This document shows positions 34,868-43,645 of a stretch of 64,000 nt of DNA, in pieces (positions within the stretch are counted from its first letter, which is position 1; every line of letters starts with the position of its first letter). This DNA comes from Azospirillaceae bacterium. Its GTDB lineage: Bacteria; Pseudomonadota; Alphaproteobacteria; Azospirillales; Azospirillaceae. Made by a program: the position numbers and the translations under genes. The notes below the pieces were generated by a model. The model was not told the DNA's origin, searched no databases, and saw nothing but the letters and a program-made list of their open reading frames with translations. The stretch spans positions 992,001 through 1,056,000 of the forward strand of contig JAPWJW010000001.1 of NCBI GenBank assembly GCA_028283825.1, read 5' to 3'.

Positions 34868-36962
34868 GCGCCCCTCCACCCGTCCCGGGGCCCGCATCGG
34901 CGCCGACATCGGCGGCACCTTCACCGACATCGTGCTGGAGGTGGGGGGCCGCCGGCATTCCACCAAGCTGCTGACCACCTATGACGCGCCGGAACGGGCA
35001 TTGCTGGACGGCGTCCGGCTGCTGCTGGATGAGGCCGGCGTGGTGCCGCGTGACGTATCGCTGGTGGTGCACGGCACCACGCTGGCGACCAACGCCCTGA
35101 TCGAACGGCGCGGCGTTGCCACCGCCCTGCTGACCACCGAGGGTTTCCGCGACGTGCTGGCGCTGGGCAGCGAAAGCCGCTTCGACCAGTACGACATCGG
35201 CATGGAACGGCCGGAGCCGCTGGTGCCCCGCCGCTTGCGCGTCGGCGTGGCGGAGCGCCTGGACGCCCGGGGCCAGGTGCTGGTGCCGCTGGACGAGGGG
35301 GCGGTGCGCGCCACCGCCGCCCAGTGGCGCGCCCAGGGCATCCGCAGCGTCGCCATCGCCTTCCTGCACAGCTACGCCAACGACCGGCATGAGCGGCGGG
35401 CGGCGGAGATCCTGAGGGAGGAGATGCCGGGCGTCAGCCTGTCGCTGTCGTCCGAGGTCTCGCCCGAGATGCGGGAGTATGAGCGGTTCTCGACCACGGT
35501 CGCGAACGCCTATGTCCAGCCGCTGGTGGACGCCTATCTGCGTCGCCTGGATGAAAAGCTGAAGGTCATGGGCATCGGCTGCCCGCTGTATTTGATGCTG
35601 TCGTCGGGCGGCCTCACCACCGTGGACGCCGCCGCGCGCTATCCGGTGCGGCTGGTGGAAAGCGGGCCGGCGGGCGGCGCCATCTTCGCGGCCTCCGTCG
35701 CCGCCGAACGGGGTGTCGCCCAGGTGGTGGCCCTGGACGTGGGTGGCACCACCGCCAAGATCTGCTTGATCAATGACGGCACGCCGCAGACCTCGCAAGT
35801 GTTCGAGGTCGGCCGCGCCCATCGCTTCCGCAAGGGCAGCGGCCTGCCCCTGCGCATCCCGGTGGTGGAGATGGTGGAGATCGGCGCCGGCGGCGGCTCC
35901 ATCGCCGCGGTCGACAATGCCGGCCGTTTGGCGGTGGGGCCGCACAGCGCGGGCTCCGAACCCGGGCCGGCCGCCTACGGCCGGGGCGGCACCCGGCCGA
36001 CGGTGACGGATGCCGACATCACCCTGGGCCGCATCGACCCGTCGCGCTTCGCCGGCGGCAAGGTCACGCTGGACGCCGCCGCGTCCGCCACCGCCCTGGC
36101 GGGCCTTGGCATCTGGGATGGCAAGGCGGAGACCCTGGCCATCGGTGTCAGCGAGATCGTGGATGAGACCATGGCCAGTGCGGCCCGCGTCCACGCGGTG
36201 GAGCAGGGCATGACCCTGGACGACCGCACCCTGATCGCCTTCGGCGGTGCCGCGCCCCTGCACGCCGCCCGCTTCGCCGAAAAGCTGGGCATCCGTGAGG
36301 TCATCATCCCGTCCGGCGCCGGGGTGGGGTCCGCCATCGGCTTCCTGCGGGCGCCGGTGTCGTATGAGATGGCGCGCAGCCTGACCATGCTGCTGGACGC
36401 GGTGGACTTCGACCGGCTGAACACCCTGCTGGACGGCATGACGGCGGAGGCCCGCGCCCTGGTGGAGGCCGGCGCCCCCGGTGTGGCCCAGGTGGAACGG
36501 CGCACCTGCCTGGCCCGCTACAAGGGCCAGGGCTACGAGATCCCGTTCGAAATCCCGGCCCGGCCTTTGGAGAGTGGGGACGCCGCCCTGCTGCGCGCCG
36601 CGTTCGAGACGGCTTACCGCACCCAATATGGCGGCGTCACCCTGGACCTGCCCATCGAGATGCTGACCTGGCGGGTCACCGTCGGCTCCCCCGCGTGGAA
36701 ACCGCACGACACCGTGGCCGTGACCGCCACGCGCGATGTGGAGGTCACGGAGCGGCGGGCGGTGATCGACCCCGACAGCGGCGTGGCGCTGCCCTTCGCC
36801 CTGGTGCGGCGTGAGGCCCTGCGCCCGGGCGACCGGGTCCAGGGCCCCGCCCTGATCACCGAACGCGAGACCACCACGGTCGTCTCGCCCCGTTTTGACG
36901 CCTGGATGGACGCCAACGGCTATCTGGTCCTGACCCGGCGCGATGAAGAGGTATCGCCATGA
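34851..36962 (+). CDS. Hydantoinase/oxoprolinase subunit A (HyuA)
   Basis: A 703-residue ATP-dependent amidohydrolase subunit of the HyuA/5-oxoprolinase/acetone carboxylase family. The acetate-kinase-like phosphate loop is in IGADIGGTFTDIVLE, the second is in VALDVGGTTAKICL, and the family segments VHGTTLATNALIER and GAGGGSIA occur at the usual distances. It cleaves cyclic amides (hydantoins, 5-oxoproline) with ATP, always together with subunit B. It overlaps the oxygenase gene by 17 bp and HyuB by four. With the GS-like and DUF1445 genes it supports 5-oxoproline-type chemistry in this island. Confidence 0.92.
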   Translation: MTSTTERPSTRPGARIGADIGGTFTDIVLEVGGRRHSTKLLTTYDAPERALLDGVRLLLDEAGVVPRDVSLVVHGTTLATNALIERRGVATALLTTEGFRDVLALGSESRFDQYDIGMERPEPLVPRRLRVGVAERLDARGQVLVPLDEGAVRATAAQWRAQGIRSVAIAFLHSYANDRHERRAAEILREEMPGVSLSLSSEVSPEMREYERFSTTVANAYVQPLVDAYLRRLDEKLKVMGIGCPLYLMLSSGGLTTVDAAARYPVRLVESGPAGGAIFAASVAAERGVAQVVALDVGGTTAKICLINDGTPQTSQVFEVGRAHRFRKGSGLPLRIPVVEMVEIGAGGGSIAAVDNAGRLAVGPHSAGSEPGPAAYGRGGTRPTVTDADITLGRIDPSRFAGGKVTLDAAASATALAGLGIWDGKAETLAIGVSEIVDETMASAARVHAVEQGMTLDDRTLIAFGGAAPLHAARFAEKLGIREVIIPSGAGVGSAIGFLRAPVSYEMARSLTMLLDAVDFDRLNTLLDGMTAEARALVEAGAPGVAQVERRTCLARYKGQGYEIPFEIPARPLESGDAALLRAAFETAYRTQYGGVTLDLPIEMLTWRVTVGSPAWKPHDTVAVTATRDVEVTERRAVIDPDSGVALPFALVRREALRPGDRVQGPALITERETTTVVSPRFDAWMDANGYLVLTRRDEEVSP

Positions 36963-38620
36963 CGGCGGCGTTGAACGAACTGCGCACCCAGGTGATCTGG
37001 ACCCGGCTGATCTCCATCGTCGAGGAACAGGCCCAGACCTTGATGCGCACCGCCTTTTCCACCACGGTGCGCGACGCCGGCGACCTGTCGGCCGCCCTAT
37101 TCGACCTGGACGGGCGGCTGATCGCGGAGGCCGTGACCGGCACGCCGGGCCACGTCAATTCCATGGCCGCCGGCGTGCGCCATTTCCTGGACAGGTTCCC
37201 CGTCGCCACCATGGCGGAGGGGGACCACTTCATCACCAACGACCCCTGGCTGACCGCCGGCCACCTGCATGACGTGACGGTACTGTCGCCGGCCTTCCAC
37301 CAGGGGCGCATCGTCGGGCTGTTTGGCGTCTGCTGTCACCAGGTGGACATCGGCGGCCTGGGGCAGGGGCCGGACGGCCGCTCCATCTTTGAGGAAGGCT
37401 TGCAGATCCCCCTGATGAAGCTGGCCAGCCGGGGCGTGCTGAACCAGGATCTGCTGGCCATCCTGTGCCTGAACGTGCGCATGCCCCTGCAGGTGCGGGG
37501 CGACGTGCTGTCCTACATCTCCAGCAATGAGGCGGCGTCCCGCCGGCTCAGCGCCATGCTGGTGGAATTCCGGCTGGCGGACCTGGGCGGCGTCGCCGAC
37601 TACATCGTCGCCCAGTCGCTGGCGGCCACCCGGGCGGAGATCGCCAAGCTGCCCCGGGGCAGTTGGACCAGCGAACTGGTGATCGACGGTTACGACCACC
37701 CCATCACCCTGCGCGCCCGGCTGACCATCGAGGCCGACCGCATCCTGGTCGATTATGAGGGTACCGACGCCTGCGTGCCGCGCGGCATCAACGTCGTGCT
37801 CAACTACTGCCGCGCCTACACCATCTTCGGCCTGCGCTGCGTCATCTCGCCGGAGGTGCCGAACAACTATGGCGCCCTGCTGCCGTTTGAGGTGGTGGCG
37901 CCGGAGGGCAGCATCCTGAACGTCCAGCGGCCCTGGCCGGTGGCCGCCCGCCACGTCATCGGCCAGATGCTGCCCGACGTGGTGTTCGGCTGCCTCTCCC
38001 AGGCCATTCCGGATCGGGTGCCGGCGGAGGGCAGTTCCTGCCTGTGGAGCGTACAGCTGCGCGGTCGCCACCCGGCAGGCGATGCCCAGGGGGGCGACAG
38101 CTTCGACGCCATCTTCTTCAACAGCGGCGGGTCGGGCGCCCGGCCGTGCCAGGACGGCCTGTCCGGCACCGCCTTCCCCAGCGGTGTGCGCGCCATGCCG
38201 GTGGAAATCACCGAGAACAGCGCCCCCATCGTCATCTGGCGCAAGGAACTGCTGACCGACAGCGGCGGCATCGGCGAGCGGCGCGGCGGCCTGGGCCAGC
38301 GGGTGGAGGTCGCCATGCGTGACGACAGCGCGTTCGAGGTGCTGGCCATGTTTGAACGGGTGGACCACCCGGCGGCGGGCCGCGACGGTGGCGGCGACGG
38401 GTCGCACGGCGTGGTGCGGCTGGCGTCGGGTAAGGGCATGCAGGCCAAGGGCCTACAGCAAATCCCCGCCGGCGACAGGCTGGTGCTGGACATCCCCGGC
38501 GGCGCCGGCCTGGGCGCCCCCACCGCCCGCGCGGCCGCCCTGGTGGCGCGCGACGTGGAGGAAGGCTTCGTCTCGGCTGAGGCCGCCGCCCGGGACTACA
38601 ACGGCGGCACGGGCGTCTGA
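36959..38620 (+). CDS. Hydantoinase/oxoprolinase subunit B (HyuB)
   Basis: A 553-residue HyuB subunit recognised by SAALFDLDGRLIAEA, then FITNDPWLTAGHLHDVTV, and GGIGERRGGLGQRVEV. It forms the cyclic-amide hydrolase with HyuA, with which it is coupled by ATGA. It ends in a strong hairpin that contains the stop codon (38601-38633), and the LysR gene converges on it 25 bp away. Confidence 0.92.
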   Translation: MTAALNELRTQVIWTRLISIVEEQAQTLMRTAFSTTVRDAGDLSAALFDLDGRLIAEAVTGTPGHVNSMAAGVRHFLDRFPVATMAEGDHFITNDPWLTAGHLHDVTVLSPAFHQGRIVGLFGVCCHQVDIGGLGQGPDGRSIFEEGLQIPLMKLASRGVLNQDLLAILCLNVRMPLQVRGDVLSYISSNEAASRRLSAMLVEFRLADLGGVADYIVAQSLAATRAEIAKLPRGSWTSELVIDGYDHPITLRARLTIEADRILVDYEGTDACVPRGINVVLNYCRAYTIFGLRCVISPEVPNNYGALLPFEVVAPEGSILNVQRPWPVAARHVIGQMLPDVVFGCLSQAIPDRVPAEGSSCLWSVQLRGRHPAGDAQGGDSFDAIFFNSGGSGARPCQDGLSGTAFPSGVRAMPVEITENSAPIVIWRKELLTDSGGIGERRGGLGQRVEVAMRDDSAFEVLAMFERVDHPAAGRDGGGDGSHGVVRLASGKGMQAKGLQQIPAGDRLVLDIPGGAGLGAPTARAAALVARDVEEGFVSAEAAARDYNGGTGV

Positions 38621-38633
38621 CCCGTGCCGCCGT
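38601..38633 (+). terminator. Terminator hairpin spanning the HyuB stop codon
   Basis: ACGGCGGCACGGG (38601-38613) pairs perfectly with 38621-38633; the seven loop bases include the TGA stop. It separates the convergent HyuB and LysR genes. Confidence 0.65.
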
Positions 38634-38645
38634 TGGTTCCACGCG

Positions 38646-39620
38646 TCATGCCCCCGCCTGGTCGGTGTAGGGCACCGTGTCATCTTCCGGTGAGTAGTCG
38701 CCCAGGGTGGGCAGCGACCGGCAGTCGTTGAGTTCCCGGGCCATCTGCTCGGCGAACTTGGCGGCGGCCAGGGGCAGGGGGCGGCCCTTCAACTGGCCCA
38801 GCACCATGGGGCCATAGGTGCGGTCCAGGTCGCTGATGCGGCGGACGGCGTAGCGCGGATCGTTGCGCCACAGGTCGGCACCGATATCGATCTGGAAGGC
38901 GATCAGGTCGGACACCGCGACCAGGTCGCCCAGCAGGTCGAAGCTGTTGGATTCCACCCCGATCGACAGCTTGGCGGAACTGGCGGCCAGCCGGCTTTCG
39001 ATGATCTCGCGTCCGCCGAACGATGATTCCGGCATGGCGGTCTCATACTCCGCGCACTCGCGCAGGCGGACCACGTCCTTGGCGGCCAGCGGGTGGTTGG
39101 CATTCATGATGGCGACCAGCCCCTGGCCGATCGACATGATGGGGTGCAACTCCGGATGCCGCAGCGGCCGGAAGATCAGCACCAGGTCGATTTCGAACGC
39201 GGTCAGCTGGCGCATGGCCGTGGAATGGTCGGTGACCGTGATCTTGAAGCGGACGTTGGGGTGCTTCTTGCGGAAGGCCGCCACCTGGCGCAGCACGAAG
39301 CCGCGCGCCACCGCCTGGCTGCACGCCAGCCGGATTTCGCCGCGCTGCAGGCCGGCCAGTTCCTCGATCTCCGAATAGACGCGGCGCAGTTCGGCCGATT
39401 GCGAGCGGATCCAGCGGATCAGCACCTCACCCGCCGCCGTCAGGCGGACGCCGGAGGAGTGCCGCTCGAACACCGGGGCGCCCAGATCGTGTTCCACGTC
39501 CTGGATGCGCCGCAGCAGGGCCGAGGGGGTGACGTTCAACCGCTCCGCCGCCTGGCGCACCGATCCGACGCGCGCGACTTCATTGATGTAGAGCCAAATC
39601 CTTTGATTCCGCAGTGCCAT
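38646..39620 (-). CDS. LysR-family transcriptional regulator
   Basis: A 324-residue LTTR. The N-terminal winged HTH shows VGSVRQAAERLNVTPSALLR and IQDVEHDLGAPVFERH, and the rest is a periplasmic-binding-like effector domain. It is divergent from the SDR at 39794 (173-bp gap) and convergent with HyuB, the usual place for the activator of a catabolic operon. Candidate targets are its own divergent promoter and the shared 70-bp elements upstream of the reductase and oxygenase genes. The effector is unknown. Confidence 0.92.
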   Translation of the reverse strand: MALRNQRIWLYINEVARVGSVRQAAERLNVTPSALLRRIQDVEHDLGAPVFERHSSGVRLTAAGEVLIRWIRSQSAELRRVYSEIEELAGLQRGEIRLACSQAVARGFVLRQVAAFRKKHPNVRFKITVTDHSTAMRQLTAFEIDLVLIFRPLRHPELHPIMSIGQGLVAIMNANHPLAAKDVVRLRECAEYETAMPESSFGGREIIESRLAASSAKLSIGVESNSFDLLGDLVAVSDLIAFQIDIGADLWRNDPRYAVRRISDLDRTYGPMVLGQLKGRPLPLAAAKFAEQMARELNDCRSLPTLGDYSPEDDTVPYTDQAGA

Positions 39621-39793
39621 GGCGGTCCTGTTCCATTTTTGGCTACGCCCTACCCCAGCTTTAGCACAACTGCGGCAACGGCATATCTTTTATGTCAATA
39701 GGTACGGGAATGTTGAATTCTGAACCATATGCCCAGACTGAACCAAAAACGCGCAAATATCCATGCCTGCTTTCGGCAATACAGAGGAATAAA

Positions 39794-40585
39794 ATGGATC
39801 TGTCTCTCAAGGGAAAGAAGATTCTAATCACGGGTGCCGGCAAAGGTATGGGGCCGGAGATTTGTTCTTCCTTTGCCGAAGAGGGTGCTGATATTGCGAT
39901 TTTAGGTAGAGACATGGCCGCTTTGGCGGAAGTGTCTGCCACGGTGGACGGGCTGGGCGTCCGGTCGCTGGTGCTTTCGTGCGATGTCATGGACGCCCCG
40001 CAATGCGACGATGCCGTCGCGGCAACGGTGGCCCATTTCGGTCACGTGGACGTCCTGGTCAACGTCGCGGGTGGCACGGGGCCGGTGGGCGCCACGGCCT
40101 GGGAAACCAGCCCGGAAGCCTTCGATGAGATCATCCGCCTGAACATGGCCGGGTGCTTCCACATGATGCGTGCCGTCCTTCCCGGCATGGTCGCGCGGCG
40201 CTATGGCAAGATCGTCAACGTCGGCGGTACCTTTGGCCTGCGCGGGCGTGCCGGTCGCATGGCCTATTCCGCCTCCAAATGGGGCCTGCGCGGCATCACC
40301 AAGTCCACCGCCATCGAGGCCGGGCCGCACAACATCAACGTCAACATCGTCGCCCCCGGCATGGTGGACGGCCCGCGCTTCCGCACCAAGGTGATGCCCG
40401 CCGTGGCCAAGGCCCGCGGCCTGACGGAGGAGGAGGTGATCGCCGAGCATGCGGCCGAATACGCCCTGCGCCGCATCAGCACGGCGCGCGACGTGGCGGC
40501 GGCCTGCCTGTTCCTGGCGTCCGACGTGTCCAAGCAGATCACGGGCGTCGACCTGCCGGTCGATGGCGGCTGGGCCGCGCTTTGA
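39794..40585 (+). CDS. Short-chain dehydrogenase/reductase (SDR)
   Basis: A 263-residue classical SDR with ITGAGKGMGPEICSSF (cofactor loop), NVAGGTG, GRAGRMAYSASKWGLRGIT (catalytic Tyr-Lys) and the terminal GVDLPVDGGWAAL. The ATG at 39794 follows GAGGAATAAA. The first ~150 bases are clearly AT-richer than the rest, which may reflect the upstream promoter region or a recombination joint. It is divergent from LysR, the likely activator, and is followed by a repeat copy and the amidohydrolase. Confidence 0.9.
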   Translation: MDLSLKGKKILITGAGKGMGPEICSSFAEEGADIAILGRDMAALAEVSATVDGLGVRSLVLSCDVMDAPQCDDAVAATVAHFGHVDVLVNVAGGTGPVGATAWETSPEAFDEIIRLNMAGCFHMMRAVLPGMVARRYGKIVNVGGTFGLRGRAGRMAYSASKWGLRGITKSTAIEAGPHNINVNIVAPGMVDGPRFRTKVMPAVAKARGLTEEEVIAEHAAEYALRRISTARDVAAACLFLASDVSKQITGVDLPVDGGWAAL

Positions 40586-40588
40586 TAG

Positions 40589-40682
40589 GTCCCCTCAATC
40601 GCCGGGCGGCGGCGTCCGCCGCCTTGGCTTCCTCACTGCGCCCTGCGGTGCTCGTTCCGGCGGACGCGGTCGCGTCCTACGG
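40589..40682 (-). repeat. Dispersed intergenic palindromic element, copy 6 (reverse)
   Basis: From four bases after the SDR stop it reads CCCTCAATCGCCGGGCGGCG, then GGCTTCCTCACTGCG, and ends GACGCGGTCGCGTCCTACGG. It lies in the 142-bp gap before the amidohydrolase gene on the same strand. Confidence 0.75.
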
Positions 40683-40727
40683 CGGCAAGGGCAAACGTCG
40701 CTGGTCACCACCCCTGGGAAAAGCATC

Positions 40728-42143
40728 ATGAAGGCAGACATCGTCATCAACGGCGCCACGCTGGTCACCGACAGCGCCATGGTCCAGGCCTCCATCGCCA
40801 TCAAGGACGGCGCCATCCTGGCCATCGGCTCGGCCGACGCCATGCCGCCGGCGGCCGAGGTGGTGGACGCCACCGGCAAGTACATCCTGCCCGGCGCCAT
40901 CGACGCCCATGTGCATTTCCGCGACCCCGGCTACACCCACAAGGAAACGTGGGAAACGGGCACGGCCAGCGCCGCCATGGGCGGGGTCACCACCGTGTTT
41001 GAGATGCCCAACACCAACCCGCCCACCGGCACGGTGGCGGCGCTGAACCTCAAGCTGAAGTCCGCCGAGCAGGCCTATGTCGATTTCGGCATCTACGGCC
41101 TGCTGGGCGAGGAAAACCTGACCGAGCTTGAGGCCCTGATCGAGGGCGGCGTGGCCGGCTTCAAGTGCTTCATGGGCAACACCTTCGGCAACTTGCCGTC
41201 GCCGCCCACCGGCGCCATCCTGGAAGGGTTCGAGATCGTGGCCAAGCACGGCTACCGCATCGCCCTGCATGCCGAGAACGCCTCCATCATGGCGCGCCGG
41301 TCCAAGAAGCTGCGTGAGGCCGGCCGCTGCGACCCCCTGGCCCACTTGGACGCCCGTCCGCCGGTGGTGGCGACGGAGGCGGTGGCGCGCGCCGCCATCC
41401 TGGCGGAATGGACTGGCGCCCGCATCCACATCCTGCATGTGTCGTCCGGTGACGAGTTGCGCCCCCTGCGGGAAGCCAAGGCGCGCGGCGTGGACATCAC
41501 GGCGGAGACCTGCCCGCACTACCTGCTGCTGGATGAACGCGCCTATACCGAGAAGAAGTCGCTGATCCGCGTGAACCCGCCGGTGCGGGAGAAGACGCAC
41601 CAGGACCAGCTGTGGACCGCCGTGCGCGACGGCACCATCGACATGATCGCCACCGACCACGCCCCGCATTCCCATGAGGAAAAGCACAAGGACGACATCT
41701 GGACGACGGATTGCGGCTTCACCGGCGTGCAGACGCAGATGCCCCTGATGCTGACCCAGGTATCGGCCGGCCGCCTGTCGCTGACCGATTATGTGCGCAT
41801 GACCTCGCTGGCCCCGGCCAAGGCCTTTGGCCTGTATCCGCGCAAGGGCGCCCTGTTGCCGGGGTCGGACGCCGACCTGGTGGTGATCGACATGGAACGC
41901 GAAACCCAGGTGGACTCCGCCAGGCTGAAGTCCAAGGGCTCCAGCACGCCGTTCCAGGGCACCGCCACCAAGGGCGCGCCGCTGCACACCCTGGTGCGCG
42001 GCCGCTTCGTGATGCGCGACGGCGCCCTGGTGACGGAGGCCAAGGGCCACGGCCGCAACGTGCGCCGCATCCAGCAGATGCCCACACCCACGCCCCGCAA
42101 TGTCCACACCACAACGGCGGCCATCCTGAAGAAGCGGGGGTGA
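40728..42143 (+). CDS. Dihydroorotase/hydantoinase-like cyclic amidohydrolase
   Basis: A 471-residue metal-dependent cyclic amidohydrolase. The metal ligands HxH are in AIDAHVHFRDPGYTHKE, with later His residues in ALHAENAS and ILHVSSGDE and Asp in IATDHAPHS. MPNTNPPT and AETCPHYLLLDE are typical of class I dihydroorotase and allantoinase. By sequence it would be called dihydroorotase, but its place next to HyuAB and LysR favours a catabolic cyclic amide such as a hydantoin or dihydropyrimidine; I cannot decide. The usual carbamylated Lys region appears as GFKCFMGN. ATG at 40728. Confidence 0.85.
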   Translation: MKADIVINGATLVTDSAMVQASIAIKDGAILAIGSADAMPPAAEVVDATGKYILPGAIDAHVHFRDPGYTHKETWETGTASAAMGGVTTVFEMPNTNPPTGTVAALNLKLKSAEQAYVDFGIYGLLGEENLTELEALIEGGVAGFKCFMGNTFGNLPSPPTGAILEGFEIVAKHGYRIALHAENASIMARRSKKLREAGRCDPLAHLDARPPVVATEAVARAAILAEWTGARIHILHVSSGDELRPLREAKARGVDITAETCPHYLLLDERAYTEKKSLIRVNPPVREKTHQDQLWTAVRDGTIDMIATDHAPHSHEEKHKDDIWTTDCGFTGVQTQMPLMLTQVSAGRLSLTDYVRMTSLAPAKAFGLYPRKGALLPGSDADLVVIDMERETQVDSARLKSKGSSTPFQGTATKGAPLHTLVRGRFVMRDGALVTEAKGHGRNVRRIQQMPTPTPRNVHTTTAAILKKRG

Positions 42144-42355
42144 TGGGTTCCGCCTGATAGCCCCCAACGTTCTTTCCCTGTCCTGTGCCGGTCCGGCCGC
42201 CCTGGGGCCGGCACCGGCCGGAATAGGCCATTCAACAAAATATTCGCACCCCCGCGCGTTTTTGCGCGCAACCTGCGGGGCCGTCGCGGCGAACCAATGA
42301 TCAGGGCCATCGCAAGGGGGCCTGACGGAATGCCTTCAATCGACGGAGCTGATTC

Positions 42356-42919
42356 ATGAAAGTCTTCAAGGGTGCGCGCACGATCCTCGCCATCGCGGCG
42401 GCCGTGGTCGTGGCGGGGGGTGCTTCCATCGCCGCAGCCGCGCTGCCGCAGGGCGCCACGGCACCCGACTTCCAGCTGCAGGGCGCCCTGGGGGGCAAGC
42501 CGCTGACCTTCTCGCTGCGCCAGGCGTTGGCGCAGGGGCCGGTCGTGCTGTATTTCTTCCCGGCGGCCTTCACCAAGGGCTGCACGATCGAGGCGCATGA
42601 CTTCGCCGAGGCGACGGACGATTTCAAGAAGCTGGGCGCCACCGTCATCGGCGTCACCGCCGGCAATGTCGACCGCGTGGCCGAGTTCTCCAGCGTGGAA
42701 TGCCGGGACAAGTTCGCGGTCGCGGCCGACCCCGACGCCAAGGTCGCCATCGAATACCAGAACACCATCCAGGCCGACGGCCGCGTCATCTCCGACCGGA
42801 CGTCCTATGTGATCGCGCCCGACGGCAAGATCCTGCTGAGCTACACCGACAAGAACCCCGACGCGCACATCGAGAAGGCGATGGAGGCCGTCAAGGCCTA
42901 CGCCAAGGCGGGCAAGTAG
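42356..42919 (+). CDS. Exported peroxiredoxin (AhpC/TSA-type, Bcp-like)
   Basis: A 187-residue thiol peroxidase with an N-terminal signal peptide (hydrophobic TILAIAAAVVVAGGASIAA, cut near AAA). The peroxidatic Cys is in FTKGCTIEAHDF; the second Cys of Bcp (five residues on) is missing, and another Cys in SSVECRDKF may serve instead. It would reduce peroxides in the periplasm. It is preceded by a 212-bp gap that holds nothing I could name and followed by a hairpin; the ECF sigma gene lies downstream on the same strand. Confidence 0.88.
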   Translation: MKVFKGARTILAIAAAVVVAGGASIAAAALPQGATAPDFQLQGALGGKPLTFSLRQALAQGPVVLYFFPAAFTKGCTIEAHDFAEATDDFKKLGATVIGVTAGNVDRVAEFSSVECRDKFAVAADPDAKVAIEYQNTIQADGRVISDRTSYVIAPDGKILLSYTDKNPDAHIEKAMEAVKAYAKAGK

Positions 42920-42928
42920 GCCTTCCTG

Positions 42929-42961
42929 TTCCTGGCGGCGCTCTGGGGCGGCCGCCAGGAA
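42929..42961 (+). terminator. Hairpin after the peroxiredoxin gene
   Basis: TTCCTGGCGGC (42929-42939) pairs with 42951-42961 around an 11-base loop, 10 bp after the stop codon. No clear T run. Confidence 0.55.
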
Positions 42962-43081
42962 CGCCGATTGTCGTGAACGTCGCGGGCGGGCGGGCGGGCG
43001 TATAAGCTGTCGGGGCAAGGGGGCGCCGCCCCCATCGTCCTCTCCATTTCCGGGGCCGACATCCGTGAGCACCGCACACCC

Positions 43082-43645
43082 GTGAGCGCCGCCCCGCCGC
43101 GTGCCGAGTGGCCGGCCCTGATGGCGCGCGCGCAGGCGGGCGACCAGGCGGCCTATGGGCGGCTGCTGAAGGCGATGCTGCCCCTCATCCAGTCGCTGGC
43201 CCGGCGGAAGGTCGGCGATGACGGCCTGGTGGACGATGTCGTGCAGGACGCGCTGATGACCATCCATGCCGTGCGCCACACCTATGACCCGGCCCGGCCG
43301 ATCCTGCCCTGGGTGGCGGCGATCGTGTCGGCCCGCGCCGTCGATGCCCTGCGCCGGCGCGGACGGCACCGCCGGCGAGAGGTCCAGGACGAGGGCGCGC
43401 TGCTGGCGGCGGTCGACGCCGGCGCCTTCGCGCGGGTGGAGGGGGGGGGGGCACGGCGGGAACTGGATGGCTTCCTTGGCCGCCTGCCGGCCCGGCAGCG
43501 CCAGATCGTCGAACTTGTCCATTTGCGGGAGATGAGCCTGGTTGATGCCGCCGGCGCCAGCCGCCTGTCCGTATCCGCCGTCAAGGCGCTGCTGCACCGC
43601 GCCGTCACCCGGCTGCGCCAATTCGGGATCGATGACCATGGCTGA
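43082..43645 (+). CDS. ECF-type RNA polymerase sigma factor
   Basis: A 187-residue extracytoplasmic-function sigma factor. Region 2 includes DDVVQDALMTIHAVRHTYDPARPILPWVAAI and region 4 includes LPARQRQIVELVHLREMSLVDAAGASRLSVSAVK. This layout fits sigma factors paired with NrsF/DUF1109 anti-sigmas (Caulobacter SigF type). GTG at 43082 is the start. A run of eleven G residues at 43441-43451 falls in the linker between regions 2 and 4 (codons Glu-Gly-Gly-Gly-Ala) and could slip, changing frame. The gene overlaps the anti-sigma gene by 8-14 bp, so the two are coupled. Confidence 0.88.
   Translation: MSAAPPRAEWPALMARAQAGDQAAYGRLLKAMLPLIQSLARRKVGDDGLVDDVVQDALMTIHAVRHTYDPARPILPWVAAIVSARAVDALRRRGRHRRREVQDEGALLAAVDAGAFARVEGGGARRELDGFLGRLPARQRQIVELVHLREMSLVDAAGASRLSVSAVKALLHRAVTRLRQFGIDDHG

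Noticed and set aside
40728-42143. Housekeeping PyrC role for the dihydroorotase-like gene
   Set aside because: It cannot be excluded by sequence, but no pyrimidine-synthesis gene is near and the neighbours are catabolic, so I did not assign the symbol pyrC.
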